Below, piece after piece: positions 37,612-46,181 of a stretch of 46,181 nucleotides of DNA (its first letter is position 1; each line of letters opens with the position of its first letter). The stretch is from Chloroflexota bacterium (GTDB lineage: Bacteria > Chloroflexota > Anaerolineae > Anaerolineales > Villigracilaceae): assembly GCA_016191985.1 (NCBI GenBank), contig JACPVB010000130.1:1-46181 (forward strand), written 5' to 3'. The notes below the pieces were generated by a model. The model had not been told where the DNA came from, searched no databases, and saw only the letters and a list, made by a program, of their open reading frames with translations. The position numbers were made by a program, and so were the translations under genes.

Positions 37612-38973
37612 TTATCTTTTAGCAAAAGTGACGATCTGTCCGTCTACAGTATAAATACCATAATATTGTCTGGTGACTATTCTTATTCCTTCTGCACCAT
37701 CTTGTAATATATATGGCTCTGCTAAATTTATATTTGTGGCATAAAATTTTTGAGCCGCCCGCGTATACGCTTCAGGGGAAGACCAAGGACCGCCATGTAT
37801 AGAATAGTGGTACGCGAGTGACGCCTCTTCACTGGGAAATGTAGATTTATACCAGACACTAAACACACTTGCAGCTGTGAGGATGTTATCCGCAGTGTTG
37901 TCATTAGTTGTGTCTAACCCAATCTCAAGGTTATGTAATTTTGCATTACTGAGCGCTTCTGCCGCATCCATTCCAAGTGTTTGCGCAACCGCATTCCAAA
38001 CTAACTGATCTGCCGTTGTATGTAATGTCGAATATTCAGCAAATATTTCAAGGTAGTCATAGTCGATTGGGGCGACTGCTGGATTTACATAATATTCTGC
38101 AAAGCGAAGAGGGTCTGATATGAAGTCAAGATAAGCCCGCACAGCTGCCCTCTTATCCTTTTCGCTGACGTACTTGCCAAACTTTGAATCCCAATCAGGG
38201 ATACGGATGTTTTTGGGCTTGCCATCTATGAAACATTGTGGACCGTCATCCCATCTTGCAGAAGCACAAGGAGTATGTCCGCTAGGATCAATATATCGTA
38301 CAGGTGAATTTCCCACGTAAGCGTATCTATCTAATCCTTGAATGCCACCTGGTACAAGTGTGTCGGCTTGCACAAACCTCCCTAACGCAGGGTCCATCCA
38401 GCGTGCATTGTAAAAATACAACCCAAAGATGACTTCCTCCCTCTGCCCGGTGTACCGATAACTCGTCGCCGTCGTGCCGCTGGAGTAGCGTGTCTCACCC
38501 CAAGGCTTGTACCGCAATTCAGAGACAAGGTTCCCCAAAGTATCGGTGGTCAAACTCGTCGAGCCTAAATGATCTCCAAGCAAATAGGTCAAGGTACTGC
38601 CTGTCCTCATAGCAATGCGACTTGCTCCTGCAAAATAATACTTGGTCACTGTCCCATTGACGATTTGATAGTGCGCGCCGACAAATGTGGTGACGATGCC
38701 ATTGATGGTGGATTTCACCTGCCTGCCATCCCCGTCGTAGACGAAGGACGCTGTCACATTCGGCCCAGTGACGGAGACTAATCTGTTTTCGGCATCGTAG
38801 TCCAAATCAAAGGTCTGCCCATTCACCGTGCGGGTTTCCTGGTTGCCGTTGGCGTCGTAGGTGTAGCTGTTGTCGTCCGTGAACGTGAGAGGCGTGCCAT
38901 TGTCCGCGCTGGTGGCGGCGTAGGGTTGCATACCTGTGTAAGCGAAGAGTTCACTTGCTTTGGTTCGGAACAT
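37612..38973 (-). CDS. Displaced Rhs core + C-terminal putative nuclease toxin domain (cassette 2)
   Basis: Rhs core to YIDPSGH, then a unique CT ending EEASLAYHYSIHGGPWSSPEAYTRAAQKFY...GIRIVTRQYYGIYTVDGQIVTFAKR, which resembles BECR-fold toxin motifs. Confidence 0.82.
   Translation of the reverse strand: MFRTKASELFAYTGMQPYAATSADNGTPLTFTDDNSYTYDANGNQETRTVNGQTFDLDYDAENRLVSVTGPNVTASFVYDGDGRQVKSTINGIVTTFVGAHYQIVNGTVTKYYFAGASRIAMRTGSTLTYLLGDHLGSTSLTTDTLGNLVSELRYKPWGETRYSSGTTATSYRYTGQREEVIFGLYFYNARWMDPALGRFVQADTLVPGGIQGLDRYAYVGNSPVRYIDPSGHTPCASARWDDGPQCFIDGKPKNIRIPDWDSKFGKYVSEKDKRAAVRAYLDFISDPLRFAEYYVNPAVAPIDYDYLEIFAEYSTLHTTADQLVWNAVAQTLGMDAAEALSNAKLHNLEIGLDTTNDNTADNILTAASVFSVWYKSTFPSEEASLAYHYSIHGGPWSSPEAYTRAAQKFYATNINLAEPYILQDGAEGIRIVTRQYYGIYTVDGQIVTFAKR
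38275..38859 (-). repeat. Rhs core repeat copy 2
   Basis: YDANGNQETRTVNGQ...DPSGH, near-identical in amino acids to copy 3. Confidence 0.85.
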
Positions 38974-38978
38974 TCAAG

Positions 38979-39788
38979 CTATTGATAAAAACTGACAATA
39001 ATTGGAATTAATAAATTTACTAGGAGATGAAAAAGGATTGAAGGAAATAATTGTTTTGAAAACTTTACCAATACACTTTCTCCTAATATTACTAGGGGAA
39101 GAGTGAGAAAAAATGTTATTGCGGTTCCTATATAAGAAAAATGTAATAACCAAAAAAGAACTCCTTGAATTATAAAAACCCTATTATCGGAAAACTTCAT
39201 TTTACAAAGCTGTCCCCACAACAATCCCCGTACAGCAATTTCTTCATACACACTAACAAAAGAAAGGTTGTATAGTAGATTTTTTATCACATACCCCAAA
39301 AAGCGCTGCTCATTTTTATAAATGACGTTTGATGTCGCATACTTTTCGATTTGAAAAGACTCAAAAAACGCTAAAGGCATAACAACTATAAGGCTTAATA
39401 TTATAGCGATCATTGCCCAAAGAAAACTGGATTTTGGAAATTTCTCTCTATTGATAATAAAAAGAAGAAACAGGCATATATCTAATATTACAATAATAAA
39501 TTTATATGTCTCTTCATGAAGGGTAACCACGTTGATACGAAAAATACCACTCAATACCAGGACAAGAATTGAAAATTTGTCTAGATTAAACATTTCTATG
39601 TTGTCATGGTTCAGAAATATTGTTACTACTACGCAACTAAATGTTGCGATAACAAATAAGTATTGATATTGTGAATAATCAGGATTGTTTATTCCCGACA
39701 GCCAAGATAATAAAGGCAAAATACAACTTGCTAGAGTCAGAAAAAAAACAGGGACCAACACAAAAAAAGGGGCTATTTTCTTTTTCAA
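38979..39788 (-). CDS. CPBP-family intramembrane protease (Abi/CAAX-like)
   Basis: Multi-TM; motif 1 EEIAVRGLLWGQL (EExxxR), motif 2 FWLLHFSYI (FxxxH), motif 3 HLLVNLL (HxxxN). Confidence 0.83.
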   Translation of the reverse strand: MKKKIAPFFVLVPVFFLTLASCILPLLSWLSGINNPDYSQYQYLFVIATFSCVVVTIFLNHDNIEMFNLDKFSILVLVLSGIFRINVVTLHEETYKFIIVILDICLFLLFIINREKFPKSSFLWAMIAIILSLIVVMPLAFFESFQIEKYATSNVIYKNEQRFLGYVIKNLLYNLSFVSVYEEIAVRGLLWGQLCKMKFSDNRVFIIQGVLFWLLHFSYIGTAITFFLTLPLVILGESVLVKFSKQLFPSILFHLLVNLLIPIIVSFYQ

Positions 39789-39853
39789 TTCTAAATTAAT
39801 CTTTCAAGGTTAGTTTTGAAAACTTAAAGACTTGTAGTTATTTGATTTTAGCA

Positions 39854-39898
39854 TAGGAAGAGGCATGCTTTCCTTATTTTTACACATGCCTATTCCTA
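39854..39898 (-). terminator. Hairpin just downstream of the full-length Rhs gene
   Basis: TAGGAAGAGGCATG / CATGCCTATTCCTA, 13/14 paired, 17-nt loop. Confidence 0.45.
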
Positions 39899-39907
39899 GC
39901 CACAAAT

Positions 39908-42900
39908 TTACTGAGGTATAGCTGTTGGTGTTGATAACCAATAAGTCGGAGTTGAAGTAGGCGGCCTAAATACCGACGTTGGAGTTGCTGATGGGGTAGC
40001 TGATGGCCCTTCTGTAGAAGTAGGTGGTGAATATGAATCTATTGCTCGAAGATAATCACGCGCAGCCCTTGCCCCAAGGGCAATACTTTCATAGGCTTCT
40101 AGCCCACCCTTTGCAGCAAAACACGCTGGGTGGTTACAATTCATTGGAATAGCCTGACTTACACCTGGGGCAAATGGGTCAAGACTATCGAGCTCATTAT
40201 TTATTGAGCCAACAATATCAATCGGTTCGGGCGTAGCACTTGGTGTCACAGTGGGTGTACTTGACGGACCTTGTTCATATTGTAAAGGTGCAGTTGGAAA
40301 TGTACCTGTTGGGCTAGTTGTCAGAAAAGATTTAAGAGTAGGATTTAATGTTGATGTGGGCCTTATAGGAGTAGCCGTAGTAGTTACGGTGGATGTAGGA
40401 GAGGCAAATCCTTCTGGGTTAGCCACATAAGCGAACAAAGCTAATCCTCCATAAATCGCTATGCCAATTAAAATTGGAACAATGATGTTATGACCTGTCG
40501 GATCAGAGTAAACCACCGGCGAGTTGTTCGCATACGCATATCTATCCCAAGCTTGGACACCTTGACTCTGTTCAGGGATAATTGAATCAGGTTGCGTGAA
40601 CCTCCCCAAAGCAGGGTCATACCAGCGAGCGTTATAAAAATACAACCCAAAGCTGACCTCCTCCCTCTGCCCGGTGTACCGATAACTCGTCGCCGTCGTG
40701 CCACTGGAGTATCTCGTCTCGCCCCAGGGCTTGTAGCGCAATTCAGAGACAAGGTTCCCCAAATCATCGGTGGTGAGACTGGTGGAGCCGAGATGGTCTC
40801 CGAGCAAATAGGTCAAGGTACTGCCTGTCCTCATGGCGATACGCGATGCTCCTGCAAAATAGTACTTGGTCACCGTCCCATTGACGATTTGGTAGTGTGC
40901 GCCGACAAAGGTGGTGACGATGCCATTGATGGTGGATTTCACCTGCCGCCCATCCCCGTCATAGACGAAGGATGCGCTCACATTCGGCCCAGTGACCGAG
41001 ACCAGTCTATTCTCCGCATCATAGCTCAATGTGAAGGCTTGTCCGTTTACGGTGCGGGTAGTTTGGTTGCCGTTGGCATCGTAGATATAAGAGTTTCCCA
41101 ACACGCTTTCATCCGCTGTGCTAACTAGTCGCTGGACAGCATGGGCATGATTGGGGTCATATTGATATTTGGTCGCCCCAAGGGTTCTTTCATTTACTAT
41201 AGTGGGTGATCCCTTGGTTAATAAGTTGCCTGTACCATTATCATAAGTATAAACTTCCTGGTAGGGATCGAGTTGCAATCTTGCAACTAAAGTCCAACTG
41301 GTCAGGCGATCAAGAGCATCATAGCCGTAATTATGGGTCTCATTAGCTATACCATCTTCGATCTCGGTCACATTTCCCGCCGCATCGTAAACATAACTCA
41401 GGTTTTGCAGGACATTCTGGTCGCTCCATTTTTTGCTGGTGATGTTCTGCAAGCGTCCGCCTTGTACGCTCCAGGCATTGTAGGTATAGACAGTCTCCAT
41501 GATCGGGTCTGTGCCATCGAGTCCGCGTTTCAAGTGGGTCATACGGCCTGCGGAGTCGTATTGAATATCAGAGACATACGTGCCCGAAAGGCTGGAAACC
41601 TTGTTCAGTAACATGCGGTCATTATATTCGTAATTCACGGTCTCTGGGCTTGTGCCGGGATAGGTCATCGAAGTCATCAAGTCCGCAGAGTTGTAGGCGT
41701 AGCTGGTGATGTATGGACTGCCTGAAATGGTCTTGGTCTCTTGGGTCATCCGTCCGCGCGTGTCGTACAACCAACTGGTGGAACCCGAAGAGTCGGTCAT
41801 GGAAGTGCGGCGGCCAAGGCCCTGGTTTCCACTGGCCGTATCATCGTAATAGTAATGCGTATCCACCTGGCTGATACAGTCGGGATCGTTGGATGTGTAT
41901 TTACGAGCCAGGCGATTGAGGATATCGTACCCCAGGCTCAACACACAACCTCGCGCGTCGGTTTGAGTCTTCAAGTTGCTGAGTGCGTCGTAGGTGTATG
42001 TCCAATAGCCCATGTCGGGGTCGGTCATGGTCAGCTTGCGGCCTGCAATATCATAAGTAAGAGTGGTGGTCACTCCGCCGCGCGTGGCGGTCTTCAGGCG
42101 GTTCATTGCGTCGTAAGTGTAATCAATCTCAAGCGCCGCGCCTGTGGGAGGTATGACTTTGGTCACCCGTCCCCAGATGTCTTTCGTCGAGGTCGTCGTA
42201 TGGTTGTTGAAGATATTTCCGCTCGAATTGTATTGGGAGACAGTCGTGGTTAACCCGTCCGCGGTCGTCACGGTCTTTGTGCCATCTGCGGCTTCAACGG
42301 TGGTAGTCCGTGCGGACGGGTCAACAGTGGTCGTGATGACACCGCCGCCCGGCAGGCTTTGGGTGGTGGTCTTCGCATTAGGATAGTCGGTTGTAGTTTC
42401 GATGTTGCCTGCTATCACCGCTATTTCGCGTCCGATACCATCGTATTTGCGTTCAATTGTAAAAAATTGGGACGTGTTTATTTTTTGGGTAATCGTGGTC
42501 GTAAAAGGATTGCCGTCTTCGTAAATCATCGAGAGGGTGGGACTGCCCGTGGTATCACCCGGACGGATCAGTTTGGTAATCCTTCCAAAGTTGTCATACG
42601 TGGCGGTGGTGGTGTTGCCATTTGGGTCGGTCATGGAGGTAGGGACGCCCTTGCGGTAATCGTAGCCGAATTCTGTGATCTGATTCTTCGCATTCTCAAT
42701 CGAGATGGGGTAGGTATGATAATCCGGGTCATATTCAGTGGTCGTCGTCTGTGCGCCCGATGCGGCCGGCGCGGAAATTTCATCGCCGTAATTGGTATTC
42801 ACCTTGACAGTGAGCTGGTTGCCCCAGGTATCATAGCTGTAATTGGTCTGGGCGTAAAATATACCTTCGGGTCCATTGCTCACCAGCGCGCGCGTCATGG

Positions 42901-45900
42901 TCAGCATGTTTTTGCCAGGCGGGTTGTTGTTGTTGGTCTGATTGTTATAAAAATACAGAGTATCGGACAGGGTCGCGCCGCTGCTGCTGGTGACGGTCTG
43001 ACGCGCGGGCAGGCTGACAAGATAGAGGGTACTGGTATTCTTCGGATAATAGGAGATCGTGGTGGTGCGATAGGCATTGCCACTGCCCGTGTCATTGCCA
43101 TATTCCTTCTTCTGGGTCAGGTTGCCGTAGGCCGCTTCGTAGGTGAAAGTCGTTTTTGTGCCGCCCGCATACACCCCGTTTGCATCATAGATGCGGTTGA
43201 CCTGGCTGTCCAAATGGACCCAAGCATGACCAGCATAGCCGGGTTCCACTTCTGGCAGGGCTACTACCGTATATTCATTCTCAACACAGGAGATTTTTTG
43301 CCCGCTGGGTTCATACGTACAGGAAGTATCGACACGACCCTTCGTATAGGTGTCTTGCAGGTAGGTTGTCTCCGTTTTGGTTCCATCCGGGTTGGTGACG
43401 GTCACTTTTTGATGTCCGCGAAATTCCGGGTAGCCTCCTATAATCACCTGGCTGGGACCGGTATAACTGTAGGTGTAATTGTATGAATTCCCATTGCTGT
43501 CGCTGACGGTCTTCTTCCGCACCCGGTAAAAGGAAGACATCAGGCTGACGGTCATATTATTCAATTCCACGCTGCCGGGGGTCTTGAAATACACCTCGGC
43601 GGTTTTCGCTTTCTTCGCCAGCACCACCAGACCGCCGCTGCTCGGGACGGGTTGGTAGTCGGTGCTGCCGCCGGTCTTGGTATACAGACCGAATTCCGCA
43701 GCGCCGCCGCTCTGGTTCCGAATGACATATTCGATCTTGTAATACCCGCCTGGCCGCACGATCCTGTTTCCCATCAGGTTATTGGTAAAGTAGGCATTGC
43801 GGTTCACACCATTCGTGAGAACCCGCCAGCCATTGTGAATACATTCAACCTCCCCGCTTACCAAATACCACCCTTCTCCTCCATGCCCCTCACAAGCTGG
43901 AACCGTGATTTGATAAGACGCGGGCGTGTTGGCAGGGTGAAAGGGGTCAAAATTATTTAGAACGCCCGTTGGGTCATCGTATTCGAATTGAACGATGCCG
44001 CCATAGCCGTTGCTGGCTTCGGTCAGGTGCAGGCCATCATACTTGAAGGTAGTGGCGGGCAGCGTGGCTCCATTGCTCATTTCCTGCACCAATTTCAAGG
44101 TGCTGGTGCGCCCTCCCGCGCTGTGGTAAATGCCCGGCCAGAGAACATTCGCTGTATCGGTATCGTCATAATAAATAAAGGCGTATCTTCGTACAACAGT
44201 TTCAAAAACGCCATCATCATTTTCATCCTGCTCCACGTAAATATTGGTCAGCCGGGTTCTTTCATACATATGATAGGCGGCATCGGTGTCCCATGAAATG
44301 GGATAATCCAGGCGATTTCCGCGCACAAAGCGTACCCGATACCGTCCGTTTGGGTACGAAATCCTGCTAAGGTACACAGCCGACGTTTCCGCGACGCCAT
44401 TTACTGTTTTGGTTTCATTTGTATAGATGTACTTGATTTCCTGCCCAAATGGGTTGACGATCCGCGTCAGGTACCAGGTGTGGGGCTTGGTAGGCTTACC
44501 GGGTTCCGTCAGGTCGGCCTCAAAGAAATACTGCGTGCCTTGTGTGTCAAATACCTGCCAGTAGGTGTTTTCAGGATCGTCGGCCACATAGATGATCTTC
44601 CAAAAATTCTCATCCTCCGCGCGGTAATTCCCCTGTTCCTGGTCAATGATGTTGGTGCTCACTCCGTTCACGTGCATTTGGTGAAGATACTGCGTGGAGT
44701 TATAGGTGATCACCCCGCTATCCAGCGACCAGCCCATCCCCACCCACGAAGCCTGCGCCTTATTGGTCGCCTGATCCACTACCTGGCTGTTATAGGAAAG
44801 CGTGAGATTGGGTTGGAATCCGCCCGGCCCTGCGGGAACTTGGATCGGCAGGGAGTAAGTCGCTGCGCCGGTGAATTCGGAGACTTGAAAGGCATCCACC
44901 GTCGGCAGGCGCGTGGCACGCCAATCGTTCACGCCGATGTCGAAGACGGTGAAGTGGTCGCTGATGGCACGCAGGGTTTTGGTGTCTTTATCGCGGTATG
45001 ATTCCAGGGCGTGCCAGTCGCTGGTCTCTTCGTTGTACCAGTACAAGTATAGTTCGTCTTCCTGCGCTTCGGTGAGGCTCATGCCGCCGTAGTCCACTTC
45101 AATCGTCAGCGGGGTCTTGAAGCGTTTCACTTCGCGTCCTTCATCCGCTTTGGCATGAGCCTTCAACTCAAACACGTTCTGGCTGAAGCCGTTCTTCGGC
45201 AGGCGGTCTGTGGCAGGGAAGCCCGCGTTCAAAACAATGTCTTCGTCCAATGCGCCCTCCGGGAAGGTCACGCGCACTTTGCCATTCATGGCTTGCACCC
45301 GTCCTTCGCCCTGTTTGCTCACTTCAAAACGTTCGTGTAATGGCAGGATGAGGGAATAGAAAGCCAATTCCTCTGTGCCGCTCAGCAGGCGCGCAGGGAA
45401 GGTTACATCGTCGTTCACTTTATTTGTCCGCAGCACCAGGCTCCCCTGCGCACTGGTGACAGGCATGGTGAAGAGACGTGTGGCGGGGTTGAACCATTCT
45501 CGATCCGCCCTTTGCATGATATTGAACCCTGCGGGGATGGCGATTTCCAAAGTCAGCGGTGACTCCGCAGAGACTTGCCCTTCGATGGTCCAACTCAGGG
45601 TTACGCTTCCAGCCCGGTCCAGAAAGGCTGGGTCGGAGGAAAGCGAAAGAACATAGGCGGGCGCCTCTTCCACAATGGGCGTTTCAGTGGGTGTGGAGGT
45701 GACTTCCGGCGTGGAAGTATTCGTCCCTTCCGGTGTTGGGGTCCCCGTTGGGCTTAGTGTGGGAGTTTCAGTGGGTGTTTCGGTTGGGGTTTCCGAAGGT
45801 GTGGGAGTCCCTGTCGCTTCTTCCGTAACTGGGAGTTGTGTTTCCGTAGGGGTAGGTGTTGGCGTTTCGGGGGTTCCCTCTGATAGATTGAGCCTGTCGA

Positions 45901-45988
45901 AATCTTGCGCCAAAACGGGCAGGGTCTGCCCAAGCATCAGATTCAAAACGATGAACAACGTTACAACGTGCTGGATTGCCTTTTTCAT
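39908..45988 (-). CDS. Full-length secreted RHS/YD-repeat protein (SpvB/WapA-like layout) with Pro/Thr-rich N- and C-terminal segments
   Basis: Signal peptide; TPTPTETQ...-rich linker; FTGAATYSLPIQVPAGPGGFQPNLTLSYNSQ; many YD repeats; RHS core LGDHLGSTSLTTDDLGN...DPTGH; 2026 aa. Confidence 0.92.
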   Translation of the reverse strand: MKKAIQHVVTLFIVLNLMLGQTLPVLAQDFDRLNLSEGTPETPTPTPTETQLPVTEEATGTPTPSETPTETPTETPTLSPTGTPTPEGTNTSTPEVTSTPTETPIVEEAPAYVLSLSSDPAFLDRAGSVTLSWTIEGQVSAESPLTLEIAIPAGFNIMQRADREWFNPATRLFTMPVTSAQGSLVLRTNKVNDDVTFPARLLSGTEELAFYSLILPLHERFEVSKQGEGRVQAMNGKVRVTFPEGALDEDIVLNAGFPATDRLPKNGFSQNVFELKAHAKADEGREVKRFKTPLTIEVDYGGMSLTEAQEDELYLYWYNEETSDWHALESYRDKDTKTLRAISDHFTVFDIGVNDWRATRLPTVDAFQVSEFTGAATYSLPIQVPAGPGGFQPNLTLSYNSQVVDQATNKAQASWVGMGWSLDSGVITYNSTQYLHQMHVNGVSTNIIDQEQGNYRAEDENFWKIIYVADDPENTYWQVFDTQGTQYFFEADLTEPGKPTKPHTWYLTRIVNPFGQEIKYIYTNETKTVNGVAETSAVYLSRISYPNGRYRVRFVRGNRLDYPISWDTDAAYHMYERTRLTNIYVEQDENDDGVFETVVRRYAFIYYDDTDTANVLWPGIYHSAGGRTSTLKLVQEMSNGATLPATTFKYDGLHLTEASNGYGGIVQFEYDDPTGVLNNFDPFHPANTPASYQITVPACEGHGGEGWYLVSGEVECIHNGWRVLTNGVNRNAYFTNNLMGNRIVRPGGYYKIEYVIRNQSGGAAEFGLYTKTGGSTDYQPVPSSGGLVVLAKKAKTAEVYFKTPGSVELNNMTVSLMSSFYRVRKKTVSDSNGNSYNYTYSYTGPSQVIIGGYPEFRGHQKVTVTNPDGTKTETTYLQDTYTKGRVDTSCTYEPSGQKISCVENEYTVVALPEVEPGYAGHAWVHLDSQVNRIYDANGVYAGGTKTTFTYEAAYGNLTQKKEYGNDTGSGNAYRTTTISYYPKNTSTLYLVSLPARQTVTSSSGATLSDTLYFYNNQTNNNNPPGKNMLTMTRALVSNGPEGIFYAQTNYSYDTWGNQLTVKVNTNYGDEISAPAASGAQTTTTEYDPDYHTYPISIENAKNQITEFGYDYRKGVPTSMTDPNGNTTTATYDNFGRITKLIRPGDTTGSPTLSMIYEDGNPFTTTITQKINTSQFFTIERKYDGIGREIAVIAGNIETTTDYPNAKTTTQSLPGGGVITTTVDPSARTTTVEAADGTKTVTTADGLTTTVSQYNSSGNIFNNHTTTSTKDIWGRVTKVIPPTGAALEIDYTYDAMNRLKTATRGGVTTTLTYDIAGRKLTMTDPDMGYWTYTYDALSNLKTQTDARGCVLSLGYDILNRLARKYTSNDPDCISQVDTHYYYDDTASGNQGLGRRTSMTDSSGSTSWLYDTRGRMTQETKTISGSPYITSYAYNSADLMTSMTYPGTSPETVNYEYNDRMLLNKVSSLSGTYVSDIQYDSAGRMTHLKRGLDGTDPIMETVYTYNAWSVQGGRLQNITSKKWSDQNVLQNLSYVYDAAGNVTEIEDGIANETHNYGYDALDRLTSWTLVARLQLDPYQEVYTYDNGTGNLLTKGSPTIVNERTLGATKYQYDPNHAHAVQRLVSTADESVLGNSYIYDANGNQTTRTVNGQAFTLSYDAENRLVSVTGPNVSASFVYDGDGRQVKSTINGIVTTFVGAHYQIVNGTVTKYYFAGASRIAMRTGSTLTYLLGDHLGSTSLTTDDLGNLVSELRYKPWGETRYSSGTTATSYRYTGQREEVSFGLYFYNARWYDPALGRFTQPDSIIPEQSQGVQAWDRYAYANNSPVVYSDPTGHNIIVPILIGIAIYGGLALFAYVANPEGFASPTSTVTTTATPIRPTSTLNPTLKSFLTTSPTGTFPTAPLQYEQGPSSTPTVTPSATPEPIDIVGSINNELDSLDPFAPGVSQAIPMNCNHPACFAAKGGLEAYESIALGARAARDYLRAIDSYSPPTSTEGPSATPSATPTSVFRPPTSTPTYWLSTPTAIPQ
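40490..41083 (-). repeat. Rhs core repeat copy 3 (within the full-length Rhs)
   Basis: YDANGNQTTRTVNGQ...DPTGH. Confidence 0.85.
45886..45905. repeat. REP-like sequence GATTGAGCCTGTCGAAATC inside the Rhs CDS
   Basis: GAGCCTGTC(G/A)AA motif, also at 6303-6313 and ~46120-46131; encodes DFDRLNLSEG after the signal peptide. Confidence 0.5.
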
Positions 45989-46181
45989 AGCCCATTCTCC
46001 ATTGCTGTTTTGATGTGGTTGTGAAATTATATACCAGGGGTAGGCTTTAAAACAGGCTCAAAAATCTTAAAAAATTGTGAAACTACCACTTTTAATTTTT
46101 TAAACACAAAGCCTTGCCCTGAGCCTGTCAAAGAGACATTTCAGAGCCTGCCAAAAGCAAGGGCAACCTTCACAAAGTGAA

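Noticed and set aside
42359-43486. 375-aa + strand ORF opposite the YD repeats
   Set aside because: Val/Gly-rich shadow of Thr/Tyr-rich repeats; no start context or recognisable domain.
45660-45870. Pro/Thr-rich repeat tract as a minisatellite array
   Set aside because: Explained by the low-complexity TPTPTETP-type linker typical of secreted proteins.
45675-46013. 112-aa ORF of VGVSVGVSVGV repeats
   Set aside because: Reverse complement of the PT-rich low-complexity linker of Rhs.

Overview
46.2 kb bacterial window. Gene style and repeat content suggest a Chloroflexota/Anaerolineae-like genome, but this is inference only. Four blocks are visible. (1) ~0.2-6.2 kb, + strand: a cluster with a truncated CotH-like N-terminus, a DUF4353-type carbohydrate-binding lipoprotein, a VTC/polyphosphate-polymerase-domain protein, a DUF4956 membrane protein and a CotH-kinase-family protein. 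Two promoters in this block share an identical architecture: four 7-bp units on an 11-bp period, then 10 bp, then a -10 box. This resembles an OmpR/PhoB-type box. (2) ~6.4-28.1 kb, - strand: a sugar-utilisation locus with a LacI regulator, an SBP/MalF/MalG-type ABC importer, GH94, GH3 (lipoprotein), GH1, GH3, an aldo/keto reductase, xylose isomerase, XylFGH, an aldose-epimerase-like protein and xylulokinase. It contains two near-perfect GGTAACGTTACC operators. (3) 28.4-34.5 kb, - strand: a very large alpha-2-macroglobulin-like protein with a CxEQ thioester motif. (4) 34.9-46 kb: a nucleotidyltransferase-like gene, then a polymorphic Rhs/YD-repeat locus with one full-length secreted Rhs (2026 aa) and two displaced Rhs-core + C-terminal-domain cassettes, each followed by a small candidate immunity gene. 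Intergenic regions carry many distinct palindromic (REP/MITE-like) elements, and some have inserted into coding sequence. All product calls come from reading the translations; no database search was run.
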